Shown: positions 42,768 through 51,871 of the stretch, one piece after another
Numbering within the stretch: the first letter of the stretch is position 1
How the letters are laid out: each line of letters starts with the position of its first letter
Assembly (NCBI GenBank): GCA_021838445.1
Contig: JAKCDU010000004.1
Coordinates: 1 to 64,000 of the forward strand
Source of the DNA: Actinomycetes bacterium
Lineage (GTDB): Bacteria > Actinomycetota > Acidimicrobiia > Acidimicrobiales > Palsa-688
Direction: 5' to 3'
Length of the DNA: 64,000 bases
Translations under genes and position numbers: made by a program
The notes under the pieces: generated by a model
Database searches by the model: none
The model's input: the letters and a program-made list of their open reading frames with translations, nothing else
Told to the model about the DNA's origin: nothing

Positions 42768-44125
42768 CCCGGGCCGGCGACCGGTGGATCCCGGCGGGCG
42801 GCCCGGCCAGAGAGTCCCTCCTTCGGCTTCAGCTTCGCCTTCGGGGAGCGCCAGCTCGCGAACCCGGCCACCACCACCGAGAGGACGGCCGGAACAGGGC
42901 TTCGGATACGAGCCGGAAGACAGACCAGCACGACCAACGAGCCGGTCGCGGCCAGGAACGAGAGGATCAGGACGCGGCGCGACCCTCGGCGGGTCAGGCG
43001 GTCCAGAACCGCCTTGATCTCCGGTCCCGCAGCAAGCGCGCCGACGACCACCGTGCCGATCAGCCCTACCGCCACCCGCCGCGGCGACGCCGCGTCCGGG
43101 GTCACCATGAGCCAACTGGCCAACGCCCACGCCGCCAGTGGTGCGTTGCCGGAGGTGTTGAGCAGGAGCGGGACCGATATCAGCAACAGGTACGAGCTCC
43201 AGACGATCGGGCTGAGCAGCAGGCTGCAGGCCACGGTGAGGCCGAGCAGCTGATCGTCGCGGAGGTGCCGGGGGCTGTCGCGGAGGTTCCACACGAGGAC
43301 GAGAACGGAGCCGACCGCCCCGACCACCATCGCGTCGGCCACGCTGGGCCTGACACCGAGACTGCCTATCAGCGAAGCGAGCGACCAGCTGCTGACCTGT
43401 TCGCGCCCTCCCAGATCGGCCAGGAGGCGCACATAGCCGAGCGGACCGAGAGGCCCGAAGAGTGCTCCGGCGACCAGCAGCGCGACCGCCGAGGCCGCCG
43501 CCCCCGCGCAGCTGCGGTAGCGGCGGGCGAGCGCCGGCCACGCCAGCAGGGGCATCAGGAACAGCTTGGCCGTGGCTACGACACCCAGAAGGACACCGCA
43601 CCAGACCGGGTGGCGGTCCCTCCAGTGCCAGCAGAGGGCCACGCCGAGCAGCAGGGCGGCATTGAGGGTGCCCATCTGGAGGCCGACGATGGTCGTGGAG
43701 GCCGTCAGGATCAGCGCCGATGGTCGAAGCCCCCCTGTGCCGAGCAACCAGCACGAAGCGACCACCGCGGCGACAGAGCCGACGAGGTAGATGACGGTGG
43801 CCAGCCCCGTCGATAGGAGGGCCAAGGGGGCGAAGAGCCAGGCGACGAAGATGGGGTAGACGAAAGCGTGGCCGGAGCGGAACAGCGATGAGGTGGACGC
43901 CGAGTAGGGGCTGGCGCCCGACACGACGGTCCGCCCGGCGTGCAGGAACGTGAGAAGGTCGAACGGCCCGAGCAGGCCGGAAAAAGTGACGACGATCAGC
44001 GCGACCAGGCCCACGACGGCCACTTCCGTGGCGTAGTGACGCGCCTGGGGGGGTGCGCCGCGACGTCCCGCGGTCCGAGCCAACCTCCCGGCGGACAGCG
44101 CTCTCCGAGGCGCCGGCCGGATCAT
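42710..44125 (-). CDS. GT87-like polyprenol-dependent mannosyltransferase
   Basis: A 471-residue membrane protein with about ten helices, basic N-terminus, a first loop with acidic/aromatic residues (FDLLTFLHAGRTVVSGASPY) after helix 1, and LCWHWRDRHPVWCGVLLGVV, as in the GT87 (DUF2029) alpha-mannosyltransferases that build phosphatidylinositol mannosides and wall glycans. The catalytic Asp of GT-C enzymes is probably the one in PFDLLTF. The tail after about residue 430 is basic and overlaps trx2 on the other strand. It starts 10 bp after the acyl-CoA dehydrogenase gene. Confidence 0.8.
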   Translation of the reverse strand: MIRPAPRRALSAGRLARTAGRRGAPPQARHYATEVAVVGLVALIVVTFSGLLGPFDLLTFLHAGRTVVSGASPYSASTSSLFRSGHAFVYPIFVAWLFAPLALLSTGLATVIYLVGSVAAVVASCWLLGTGGLRPSALILTASTTIVGLQMGTLNAALLLGVALCWHWRDRHPVWCGVLLGVVATAKLFLMPLLAWPALARRYRSCAGAAASAVALLVAGALFGPLGPLGYVRLLADLGGREQVSSWSLASLIGSLGVRPSVADAMVVGAVGSVLVLVWNLRDSPRHLRDDQLLGLTVACSLLLSPIVWSSYLLLISVPLLLNTSGNAPLAAWALASWLMVTPDAASPRRVAVGLIGTVVVGALAAGPEIKAVLDRLTRRGSRRVLILSFLAATGSLVVLVCLPARIRSPVPAVLSVVVAGFASWRSPKAKLKPKEGLSGRAARRDPPVAGPGYPVAAGIEARERLTQSSS

Positions 44126-44135
44126 CTGGTCGCCG

Positions 44136-45395
44136 TCAGTTACCGAAGTCCCACGACTGGCCGCGCTCGTAGAGGCCCATGACGTTCTTGGCGATCAGAA
44201 TCTTGTGCACCTCGTCGGGTCCGTCGGCGATCCGCAGGGTCCGGGCCCCGAGGTACATCCCGGCGAGGGGCAGGTCGTTGGTGATCCCCGCCGCCCCCCA
44301 CACCTGGATGGCGCGGTCGACGACACGGTGATAGGCGTCGGGCACCATCACCTTGATGGCCGAGATGTCGGTACGGGCGCCCTCGAGGCCGCGGTCGACC
44401 TTCTCGGCGGCGTGGATGGTCATCAACCGGGCCGACTGAATGTCGATGTAGCTGTCCGCGATGAAGCCCTGTATGAACTGCTTGTCCTTCAGCGGACCAC
44501 CGTGCACCTCACGCTGCATCGCCCGTTCCACCATCAGGTCGAAGGCTCGCCACATCTGGCCTATGGAGTTCATGCAGTGGAAGACCCGACCAGCACCGAG
44601 GCGGTCCTGAGCCGCCTGGTGGCCTTCGCCGACCTGGCCCAGAATGTTCTCCTTGGGTATGCGAACGTTGTCGTAGACGACCTCGCAGTGATCGGATTCC
44701 GCCCGGCCCCACACCCCGATGCCGCGGACGACGTTGACCCCCTTGGTAGCCGTCGGGACTATGAACTGGGCCATCTTCCCGTGGCGTCGCTTGGCCTCCT
44801 CGTCGCTCTCGGCGACCCGGGCCATGACGATGAAGAAATCCGCATCGATCCCGTTGGAGGTGAACCACTTGTGCCCGTTGATCACCCATTCGTCACCGTC
44901 GAGCACGGCCGAGGTGGTGAGCGACCTGGGGTCCGAACCGGCGTTCTCCGGTTCGGTCATCGAGAAGCCGGACTCCATGGTCCCGTCGATGAGCGGGAGC
45001 AGCCACTGCTCCTTCTGTTCATCGGTGCCGTACTTGACCAGAATCTTCTGGTTCCCGGAGTTGGGGGCGACGACGCCGAAGAGGCTGGCCGCTCCGACCG
45101 CGTAGGCGAGCACCTCGTTCATGTAGGCATGGGCGAGGAAGTCGAGCCCCATGCCGCCGTACTCCTTGGGCAGGTGGGGGGCCCACAACCCGGCCTTCCA
45201 GACGACCTCCTTGATCTCCTCACGCAGCAGCACCGCTTCGCGCCGCTCGGCTTCGGTCACCTTGCCGCGGCGGCGCAAGCCCCAGAGCCGAGACTCGTTG
45301 GGAAGCACCCACTCGTTGACGATCTCGGCCGTCCTCATGCGGATGTCGTTGATCCGCTCGTCGAGGGTGGGGATGGGTTTGACGTTCATCGGCAT
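44136..45395 (-). CDS. Acyl-CoA dehydrogenase
   Basis: A 419-residue FAD enzyme for alpha,beta-dehydrogenation of acyl-CoA. Motifs: LPKEYGGMGLDFLAHAYMNE, SGFSMTEPENAGSDPRSL, INGHKWFTSNGIDADFF, and the C-terminal RIADGPDEVHKILIAKNVMG. The length and the RVFHCMNSIGQMW helix fit the long-chain/ACAD10-11-like branch. GGAGGACTACGCGG precedes the ATG at 45395; an in-frame ATG at 45389 is too far from it. It stands alone rather than in a beta-oxidation cluster. Confidence 0.93.
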   Translation of the reverse strand: MPMNVKPIPTLDERINDIRMRTAEIVNEWVLPNESRLWGLRRRGKVTEAERREAVLLREEIKEVVWKAGLWAPHLPKEYGGMGLDFLAHAYMNEVLAYAVGAASLFGVVAPNSGNQKILVKYGTDEQKEQWLLPLIDGTMESGFSMTEPENAGSDPRSLTTSAVLDGDEWVINGHKWFTSNGIDADFFIVMARVAESDEEAKRRHGKMAQFIVPTATKGVNVVRGIGVWGRAESDHCEVVYDNVRIPKENILGQVGEGHQAAQDRLGAGRVFHCMNSIGQMWRAFDLMVERAMQREVHGGPLKDKQFIQGFIADSYIDIQSARLMTIHAAEKVDRGLEGARTDISAIKVMVPDAYHRVVDRAIQVWGAAGITNDLPLAGMYLGARTLRIADGPDEVHKILIAKNVMGLYERGQSWDFGN

Positions 45396-45509
45396 CCGCG
45401 TAGTCCTCCGTTGCCTTCGCCTCAGCACTCTAGGCGGCGGGGCCCCGGCGCCCGGATCGGCCGGGCGCGCCCGCTGGGTCGCCGGATATGGCTTTACTGG
45501 AGCCGTCCT

Positions 45510-46619
45510 ATGGGGCCCACCACACACGACCGATACCCCCAACCCCGGCGGCCGAGACCGCCAGTGGACACGACGCGCCGCTCACGCATAGCCGTTCTGG
45601 CCGGCGTGGCAGTGGTCGCGGCGGTGGTCCTGGCGGTGATCGGCCGGGGCGGGACGGGCCACACCGGTCAGGCCACACCGACCACGCCAGCTGACAACCC
45701 CGCTCGGGGCTCGAGCGCGAGTAGCCCGGGCCCGACGGCCTCCACCTCCCCCACCACCCCGCCCACGACCGCGGTTCCCGCTGCGGTGGTGTGGGCGGTG
45801 CAGACCGGCTCGACGGTGGTCAGCGCCCGCACCGCGAGCGGGGCCACCGTCACGGTGCCCACCGCCCTGTGGGTTCCGACGGGCGCCAGTTCCGGGCCCT
45901 TCCCGCTGCTGGTCTTCTCCCCCGGCTACCAGATCGATCCCTCGGCCTACGCTCCCCTGACCTCGGCGTGGGCCGCCGACGGCTACATCGTGGCCGAACC
46001 CACCTACCCCGACACCGCCCCCGGCGCGCCATTGATCGAGTCGGACATGGTGAACCACCCGGCCGAGCTGACACAGGTGATCACCGCCCTCCTCAGCGAC
46101 TCGAGCCAGGGCGCCCTCCCGGCCCACGACACCATCGAACCCGCCCAGATAGCCGTGGCCGGGCAGTCCGACGGAGGCGACGTGAGCCTGGCGGCGGTCG
46201 CCAACTCCTGCTGTCGCGATCCTCGGATCAAAGCGGCGGTCATCCTCTCAGGAGCCGAGGCCACCCTCTTCGGAGGGACCTACTACAGCACCGGCAGCAC
46301 CCCGCTGCTCGCCGTCCAGGGCTCGGACGACCCCATCAACCCTCCCGGCTGCAGCGAGCAACTCTACGACGGCGCCCCAGCGCCCCGTTACTACCTGAGC
46401 CTGCCGGGAGCCACCCACCTCTCGGCCTACACCGCCGCCGGGCCGCAGCTGTCAGTCGTCGTCGACGTGACCACGGCCTTCCTCGACGGCTACGTGAAAG
46501 GGATCCCCTCACGCCTCGACGAGCTCCCTCAGATCGGCACGCAGACCGACATCAGCCAGCTGAGCAGCGGCTCGGCGACAGTCACGGTCGAGGGAAGCTG
46601 CCTCGGCGCCCCGGCCTGA
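45510..46619 (+). CDS. Membrane-anchored alpha/beta hydrolase (dienelactone-hydrolase/chlorophyllase-like)
   Basis: A 369-residue exported or anchored hydrolase: basic start, membrane segment IAVLAGVAVVAAVVLAVIG, Ser/Thr/Pro linker, then the hydrolase fold. Oxyanion strand LLVFSPGY, nucleophile AVAGQSDGGDVS (Ser), acid in VQGSDDPINP and His in PGATHLSAY. Substrate unknown. Start ATG has GGAG 7 nt upstream. Confidence 0.82.
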   Translation: MGPTTHDRYPQPRRPRPPVDTTRRSRIAVLAGVAVVAAVVLAVIGRGGTGHTGQATPTTPADNPARGSSASSPGPTASTSPTTPPTTAVPAAVVWAVQTGSTVVSARTASGATVTVPTALWVPTGASSGPFPLLVFSPGYQIDPSAYAPLTSAWAADGYIVAEPTYPDTAPGAPLIESDMVNHPAELTQVITALLSDSSQGALPAHDTIEPAQIAVAGQSDGGDVSLAAVANSCCRDPRIKAAVILSGAEATLFGGTYYSTGSTPLLAVQGSDDPINPPGCSEQLYDGAPAPRYYLSLPGATHLSAYTAAGPQLSVVVDVTTAFLDGYVKGIPSRLDELPQIGTQTDISQLSSGSATVTVEGSCLGAPA

Positions 46620-46698
46620 GCCCGGGATGAGCATCGACAGGTCCCCACACCCCCACCTGCGACCCAGCCCTGACATCTTGGTCGCATCTCCGTCGTCC

Positions 46699-46704
46699 TA
46701 AAGT
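46699..46704 (+). promoter_or_regulatory. -10 box of a leaderless methyltransferase-PBP2 operon
   Basis: TAAAGT ends 6 nt before the ATG at 46711, an exact fit for leaderless transcription. There is no Shine-Dalgarno before this start. Confidence 0.6.
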
Positions 46705-46710
46705 GTTGGA

Positions 46711-47430
46711 ATGAAGGTGCCCGCACCCATATCCGACGCCGCCACTCGAAGCATGAGCGGCCTATGGGACCGGCGGGCGGCCAGCTGGGACCACTCGGCC
46801 ATGCCCGGCCTGGGCAAGATTGCCGACGAGGTGGTACGACGGGCCGGATCGGTGACCGACCGTGACGTGGTCGACCTCGGCTGCGGCAGCGGTCAGCTGG
46901 CTCTGCGCCTGGCCGCGACGGCCCGATCGATGGTGGCCGTCGACCTGAGCCGGGCCATGCTGGAGAGGTTGGAGAAGCAGGCCGACGACGCCGGCCTGAC
47001 CAACGTGGAGACCATCCTGGCCGCCCTCCAGACACTGGAGTTGCCCGCCGGCAGCGTCGACGTGATCGTGAGCAACTACGCCTTCCACCATCTGCGCGAC
47101 CCGCAGAAGGCCGAGGTGTTGAAGCGAGCCGCTCGCTGGCTCCGCCCCGGCGGGGTGGTGGTCATCGGGGACATGATGTTCTCGATCCGGGCCGGCTCGG
47201 CCGACCGGGAGATCATCTCTTCCAAGGTCCTCAACATGGCCCGCAAGGGTCCGGCGGGCTGGTGGCGTATCACCAAGAACGCCTGGCGCTTCGTGGTGGC
47301 CCGCAAGGAGTGCCCGGCACCCATCGCCACGTGGGAGACCATGTTCCGCGATGCCGGGTTCACCGTCACCTCCGCCGAGCGTATCGTCGCCGAGGGAGGG
47401 GTAGTGAGCGGTCGCCTGCTGGCGCCTTGA
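46711..47430 (+). CDS. Class I SAM-dependent methyltransferase
   Basis: A 239-residue methyltransferase with SAM motif VVDLGCGSGQLALRLAA, acidic loop VAVDLSRAMLERLEKQ, VSNYAFHHLRDPQKAEVLKR and a post-motif WLRPGGVVVIGDMMF, as in UbiE/Coq5-like enzymes. The C-terminus overlaps a PBP2 gene by 4 bp (TTGA), so it may modify a lipid carrier or envelope precursor (inference from coupling only). Confidence 0.88.
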   Translation: MKVPAPISDAATRSMSGLWDRRAASWDHSAMPGLGKIADEVVRRAGSVTDRDVVDLGCGSGQLALRLAATARSMVAVDLSRAMLERLEKQADDAGLTNVETILAALQTLELPAGSVDVIVSNYAFHHLRDPQKAEVLKRAARWLRPGGVVVIGDMMFSIRAGSADREIISSKVLNMARKGPAGWWRITKNAWRFVVARKECPAPIATWETMFRDAGFTVTSAERIVAEGGVVSGRLLAP

Positions 47431-49367
47431 CCTCTGAAGAACGGACCCCGTCTGTCGCCGTCCGTCTCCAGATCATCATCGTCAGCGTCGTCTGCCTCTT
47501 CGCCGCTCTGTTCGCCCGGCTGTGGTACCTGCAGGTGATCAGCGGCAGCACCGCTCACTCCGTCGCCATCGACAATGGCGTCCGCAACATCTACATCCCG
47601 GCCCGGCGGGGTCTCATCCTCGACCGCAACGGCAACGTCCTGGTCGGCAACGTCCAGCAGATGGTCGTCGACGTGAACAGCCAGGTCGCATCCCGCGACC
47701 CGGCCGTGTCATCACGTCTGGCGGCCCTACTCGGCATGACGGTTCCCCAGCTCAACGCGGCGCTGCGCGATCAGCAGTACAGCCCTTACGCCCCGGTGCC
47801 GGTGAAGACCGATCCCACTCCCGACCAGATCCTCCAGATCAGCGAGAACCCGCACCGCTACCCAGGGGTGAGCATCGGCCAGCAGTGGGTCCGGGTCTAC
47901 AGCCCGGCCGGAGCCCAGGCCGCCAACATCGTCGGCTACGTCGGGCGCATAACGGCATCGCAGTACAAGGCGCTCGCGCCGCAGGGCTACCGGCCCGACT
48001 CGACCGTCGGCCAGACGGGCATCGAAGCCAGCTACCAGAGCGCGCTGCGCGGCCGGCCCGGGGTGGAGAAGGTCCAGGTCGACGCCCAAGGCAACGTCTT
48101 GAGCGTGCTCCAGACCATCCCACCGGTTCCCGGGCAGAACGTCCGGCTGAGCATCGACGGCTCGGTGCAGGCGGCTGCGGTGAACGCCCTGGCCCAGGAG
48201 ACGGCCATCAAGAGGACCCAGGTGGACACCGACGGGAGCGGCAACTACCGGGCCGCCAGCGGAGCGGTGGTCGTAGAGGACCCGACCAACGGCCAGATCA
48301 TCGCCCTGGCGACCTACCCGACCTACAACCCTGCTCTGTTCGCCAAAGGCATCACCGAGGCCCAGTACGCGCAGCTGACCTCTCCCGCCAGCCACTATCC
48401 CCTCGAGGACCGCGCCGTCGGCGGACAGTACTTCCCGGGATCGACCTTCAAGCTGGTCACGGCCACGGCCGGGCTAACCTCCGGCGTGATCACTCCGACC
48501 TCGCTGTATCACGACGTCGGCGGCGGGATCACCGTCGGCGGCCACTTCTTCGCCAACGACGGGCACCAGTCCTTCGGCAACGTGGCCCTGCCCTTCGCCA
48601 TCACCGTTTCCGACGACGCCTACTTCTACAACATCGGGGAGACTCTCTACGACCAGCAGAGCAGGTACGGGCCCAACGTCTTCCAGAACACCGCCTACAG
48701 CTACGGCTTCGCCCGGCCCACCGGGATCGCCCTGCCGGGAGAGGCGACCGGGTACGTCCTCACCCCCCAGCAGAAGCTGTCGCTGCACCAGCGGTACCCG
48801 GCCGCCTACCCCTACGGCACCTATTACACCGGGGACGCCATACAGTCGGCCATCGGAGAGGAGGACGTGGCCGTCACCCCGCTGCAACTGGCCAACGCCT
48901 ACTCTGCCTTCGCCAATGGAGGGACGCTCTACCAGCCGGCCATGGCCCTCGACGCCGAGTCGAGCAACGGGAAGGTGACGGAGCGCTACCAGCCCCGGGT
49001 GCTGGGTCACACCCCGGCTCTCACCGCCGCCGACCGCCAGGCCATGATCGCCGGCTTCGTCGGGGTCACCTCCAACCCCCAGGGCACGGCCTACGGGTCG
49101 TTCGGCAAGACCAACTACCCCATCCAGGTCGCCGGCAAGACAGGAACGGCGCAGGTCGTGTCCGGCATCGCCCACACGTCGCCCGCCTACAAGCAACCGA
49201 CCTCGGTCTTCGCCTCCTTCGCCCCGGCCGCGGCGCCGCAGTACGTGGTCGACTGCTTCATCCCCCAGGGTGGTTACGGCGCCGCCGCAGCGGCGCCGGT
49301 GGTCCGCCAGATGTACGACGTGCTGTTCCACCAACCGGTCCTCGCCACACCATTGAGTGGTTACTGA
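47427..49367 (+). CDS. Penicillin-binding protein 2-type transpeptidase (class B)
   Basis: A 646-residue class B PBP that cross-links peptidoglycan. After a short cytoplasmic stretch and one membrane helix (IIIVSVVCLFAALFARLWY) comes the pedestal domain with RRGLILDRNGNVLV, then the transpeptidase domain: SxxK S339-K342 (FPGSTFKLVT), SDD at 395-397 in place of the SxN/SxD motif, and KTG at 571-573 (VAGKTGTAQV). It is close to MrdA-like PBP2. The start is TTG, overlapping the methyltransferase stop as TTGA. There is no RodA, MreB, MreC or MreD gene nearby, unlike the usual elongasome operon. Confidence 0.92.
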   Translation: MTSEERTPSVAVRLQIIIVSVVCLFAALFARLWYLQVISGSTAHSVAIDNGVRNIYIPARRGLILDRNGNVLVGNVQQMVVDVNSQVASRDPAVSSRLAALLGMTVPQLNAALRDQQYSPYAPVPVKTDPTPDQILQISENPHRYPGVSIGQQWVRVYSPAGAQAANIVGYVGRITASQYKALAPQGYRPDSTVGQTGIEASYQSALRGRPGVEKVQVDAQGNVLSVLQTIPPVPGQNVRLSIDGSVQAAAVNALAQETAIKRTQVDTDGSGNYRAASGAVVVEDPTNGQIIALATYPTYNPALFAKGITEAQYAQLTSPASHYPLEDRAVGGQYFPGSTFKLVTATAGLTSGVITPTSLYHDVGGGITVGGHFFANDGHQSFGNVALPFAITVSDDAYFYNIGETLYDQQSRYGPNVFQNTAYSYGFARPTGIALPGEATGYVLTPQQKLSLHQRYPAAYPYGTYYTGDAIQSAIGEEDVAVTPLQLANAYSAFANGGTLYQPAMALDAESSNGKVTERYQPRVLGHTPALTAADRQAMIAGFVGVTSNPQGTAYGSFGKTNYPIQVAGKTGTAQVVSGIAHTSPAYKQPTSVFASFAPAAAPQYVVDCFIPQGGYGAAAAAPVVRQMYDVLFHQPVLATPLSGY

Positions 49368-49397
49368 CATGCGGCATGACATGCCATCGGTGACCAC

Positions 49398-50060
49398 GTG
49401 ATCGAGGTCAGGTCCCTGCAGCCGGCCGACACCCGACTGTCGGCCGCCCTCCACCAGGAGGTCCTCGGGATGGAGTTCCTGGCCCGTTTCGGCACCGGCT
49501 TCCTCAGCGCCTACCACCGGGTGTGGGCCGACAGCCCCTCGGGCCTGGCTCTGGGGGCGTTCACCCACGACGGGCAGATGGTCGGCGTGATCCTCGCCTC
49601 CCTCGACCCCCCCAGCCACTACCGCTGGATGCTCACCCACGGCGGAGCGGCGCTCGCTGGCCGCATGGTCCTCGCCGCGGGGCGTCGGCCGGCTCTCGCC
49701 CGCGATCTCATCGTGACGAGAGGCCTGCGCTACTCCAGGGCGCTGTGGCGTCAGCTGACCAAGAAGGCGGTGGCCGCAGTACCCACCATCGAGCCTCGGC
49801 GCGGTGAGATCACCCACCTGATGGTGGGTCCCGCAGCGCGCGGCGCGGGGGCCGGCCGGGCCCTGGTCGCTGAGACCGAACGGCGGGCGGCGGCGGCCGG
49901 GGTGGCCGAGATCGAGCTGGTCACGCCCCCCGATTTCGAAGCCCGAGAGTTCTACCAGCACCTCGGGTGGGTCGAGACGGGGACCGTGGTGAGCCGCAGC
50001 GGTGAGGAATTCGTCCGCTTCCGAAGGCCCCTGGCCCCAGACGACAGCCGCGACCGATGA
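49398..50060 (+). CDS. GNAT-family N-acetyltransferase
   Basis: A 220-residue acetyltransferase. The acetyl-CoA-binding loop THLMVGPAARGAGAGRALVA (R/Q-x-x-G-x-G/A) and the final helix EAREFYQHLGWVETGTVV are typical. The middle insertion (about 75-135) is longer than in single-domain GNATs and may shape the acceptor site. GTG start; it lies 30 bp after PBP2 on the same strand. Substrate unknown. Confidence 0.88.
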   Translation: MIEVRSLQPADTRLSAALHQEVLGMEFLARFGTGFLSAYHRVWADSPSGLALGAFTHDGQMVGVILASLDPPSHYRWMLTHGGAALAGRMVLAAGRRPALARDLIVTRGLRYSRALWRQLTKKAVAAVPTIEPRRGEITHLMVGPAARGAGAGRALVAETERRAAAAGVAEIELVTPPDFEAREFYQHLGWVETGTVVSRSGEEFVRFRRPLAPDDSRDR

Positions 50061-50069
50061 CGGGCGCCC

Positions 50070-50945
50070 TCAGGGGCTGAGCTCCCCACCGGCCACGGGC
50101 GGTACCAGCGGGACCTCCAGGCGAGACCGGCGGCTGAGGGCGACCGTCGCCGTGAGGGCCACCGACAGCGACAGAACCTCGAGGGCGACCGAGGCCCCAC
50201 CGGTGCGGAAGCGCTCGTCGAACACGCCCCAGCCGATAGCCACGCTGAGGACCGGGTTCAAGACATTGGTGGCGGGCAGGCTGGCGGTCATGGGCCCGGC
50301 CCGGTAGGCCATCTGGCTCATGGCCAACCCGCTGGCACCCACGGCGACGAGCGCGTAGAGCTGCCAACTCGTGATCAGATCCACACCGCCTTTCGAGGCG
50401 ATGTCGCCGCACACCTTGAGCAGAGCGGCGCTGCCGGCGAGGGCGATACCGGCGGCGGCGCCCAGCAGGGTGGGGGCGGCACGGGGACCCGACGTTCGGG
50501 CTGCGGCCACGCAGACCAGCACCCCGCCGGCGGACAGGACGAAGGCGATCAGCGCCGGAGCGGTGTCGAGATCCTTGGCGGGCTGGGAAGCGGGGGTGGC
50601 GGTGAGGAGGAACACCACGATCGACACGACGAGCAGCCCGGCCCACGAGGTGTCCACGACGTCGAGGGGCGGCGCGCCGACGAATCGACCGGCGGCCAGA
50701 GCGAACAGCAGTCCCAGGATCAGCAGCGGCTGGACCAGGGTGAGAGGACCCTCGTGCAGGGCGAAGGCGTGCAGCCCCAGGCCCCCGGCCAGCACCGCCG
50801 TACCGGCCAGCCACAGCGGGGTGGCCACCGCCTGGCGGAGACTGCGATGACCGGCCGGGCGGACGGCCTTGAACTGGATGGCGTTGCCCGCCGCGAACAG
50901 CGCCGCGGCGGCCAGACCGGCCCCGACTGCGACGGGGGTGCTCAT
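50070..50945 (-). CDS. DMT-family (EamA-like) permease
   Basis: A 291-residue membrane protein with nine or so helices in two related halves (VAVGAGLAAAALFAAGNAIQ; AAGIALAGSAALLKVCGD) and the DMT-like segments TLVQPLLILGLLFALA and MTASLPATNVLNPVLSVAIG. This is the type often called DMT transporter, exporting metabolites or drugs. The ATG at 50945 is preferred; an upstream extension runs through an 18-bp tandem repeat and is not family-like. Convergent with the GNAT gene, 9 bp apart. Confidence 0.85.
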   Translation of the reverse strand: MSTPVAVGAGLAAAALFAAGNAIQFKAVRPAGHRSLRQAVATPLWLAGTAVLAGGLGLHAFALHEGPLTLVQPLLILGLLFALAAGRFVGAPPLDVVDTSWAGLLVVSIVVFLLTATPASQPAKDLDTAPALIAFVLSAGGVLVCVAAARTSGPRAAPTLLGAAAGIALAGSAALLKVCGDIASKGGVDLITSWQLYALVAVGASGLAMSQMAYRAGPMTASLPATNVLNPVLSVAIGWGVFDERFRTGGASVALEVLSLSVALTATVALSRRSRLEVPLVPPVAGGELSP

Positions 50946-50994
50946 GGTCTTGAAACCGCGGTCGCCAGAGCAGGCGATGGCGAGTCGCACGGCC

Positions 50995-51078
50995 GGCAAG
51001 ACCCCACAGCCCGGCAAGACCCTGCGGCCGGGTCAGACCCCACAGCCCGGTCAACCACCGCGACCCGGTCAGCCACCG
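50995..51078. repeat. Tandem 18-bp repeat, 4.7 copies
   Basis: Units at 50995, 51013, 51031, 51049 and a partial one at 51067, of the form GG(C/T)(A/C)AGACCC(C/T)(A/G)C(A/G)GCC(C/G) with decay in the last copies. They lie between the response regulator stop (51069) and the DMT gene and reach a few bases into the regulator's 3' end. A slipped-strand expansion is the simplest origin. Confidence 0.85.
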
Positions 51079-51746
51079 TCTTCGGCCAGTCGGTAGCCGG
51101 ACCCCCGAACCGTCTCCAGGGATTGGCGCCCAAAGGGCAGATCGATCTTGCGGCGCAGGTAGCGGACGTAGACCTCCACGATGTTCTCGTCCCCCTCGAA
51201 GTCGAAATCCCAGACCCGATCGAGAATCTCCGACTTGGAGACGACCTTCCCGGCCCGGCTCATCAGGAACTCGAGAAGGGCGAACTCCCGGGGGCTGAGG
51301 GCGATGTCCTCGTCGCCGCGGCGGCAGCGGTGGGCGGCCGGGTCGATGGTCAGGTCGCCGGTCCTGAGCAGACCGGGCCGGGGATGGGCTCCCCTCCTGA
51401 TGAGGGCCCTTACTTGGGCGATGAGCACCACGAACGAGAAGGGCTTGGCCAGGAAGCCGTCGGCCCCGGTGTCCAAGGCTTCGGCTTCGTCCCATTCACC
51501 GGCTTTGGCGCTCAACATGAGGATCGGCGTCCAGTTCCCCTCGCGGCGCAGAGCGGCGCAGACCTTGTAGCCGTTCATCTTGGGGAGGAGGATGTCGAGG
51601 ATGATGGCGTCGTAGAAGGTCTGGTGGGCCAGGCAGAGTCCTTCTTCGCCGTCGGCGGCCACGTCGACGGCGAACCCCTCCGCCTCCAGCCCCCGCTTAA
51701 TGGCCGAGGCAACCCGTATGTGGTCCTCGACGGCCAGCACCCTCAT
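51069..51746 (-). CDS. Orphan OmpR/PhoB-family response regulator
   Basis: A 225-residue regulator: receiver (MRVLAVEDHIRVASAIKRGL; phospho-acceptor in AIILDILLPKMNGYKV; Lys in GFLAKPFSF) and winged helix (LSPREFALLEFLMSRAGKVV, IVEVYVRYLRRKIDL). No histidine kinase is adjacent. The ATG at 51746 is chosen because the first strand of the receiver begins there and GGAG is 6 nt upstream; an ATG 18 bp upstream is possible. An array of 11-bp repeats lies just before the gene and between it and the divergent amidase fusion. Confidence 0.92.
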   Translation of the reverse strand: MRVLAVEDHIRVASAIKRGLEAEGFAVDVAADGEEGLCLAHQTFYDAIILDILLPKMNGYKVCAALRREGNWTPILMLSAKAGEWDEAEALDTGADGFLAKPFSFVVLIAQVRALIRRGAHPRPGLLRTGDLTIDPAAHRCRRGDEDIALSPREFALLEFLMSRAGKVVSKSEILDRVWDFDFEGDENIVEVYVRYLRRKIDLPFGRQSLETVRGSGYRLAEDGG

Positions 51747-51775
51747 CACGATCTCCATCGACATCCTCGGCCCCT

Positions 51776-51819
51776 CAGCTGAGAGCCAGCTTGGAGTCAG
51801 CTTGGAGCCGGCTGAGAGC
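51776..51819 (-). promoter_or_regulatory. Four tandem 11-bp repeats: OmpR-family operator
   Basis: On the plus strand CAGCTGAGAGC, CAGCTTGGAGT, CAGCTTGGAGC, CGGCTGAGAGC follow one another without gaps (51776, 51787, 51798, 51809). On the minus strand this is TCTCAGC-N4-TCCAAGC-N4-TCCAAGC-N4-TCTCAGC, the 7+4 spacing of mycobacterial PhoP boxes (known consensus TCACAGC-N4-TCACAGC). It ends about 30 bp before the response regulator gene, so autoregulation is likely. Confidence 0.75.
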
Positions 51820-51871
51820 CTCGGCCCAGGAGCGGGGCGCCGGCCGACCCGAGCCGGTGCAGTGCGGTGCG

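Noticed and set aside
50995-51078. Tandem repeat as a CRISPR array
   Set aside because: Units are 18 bp and directly adjacent without spacers; no cas gene is present.
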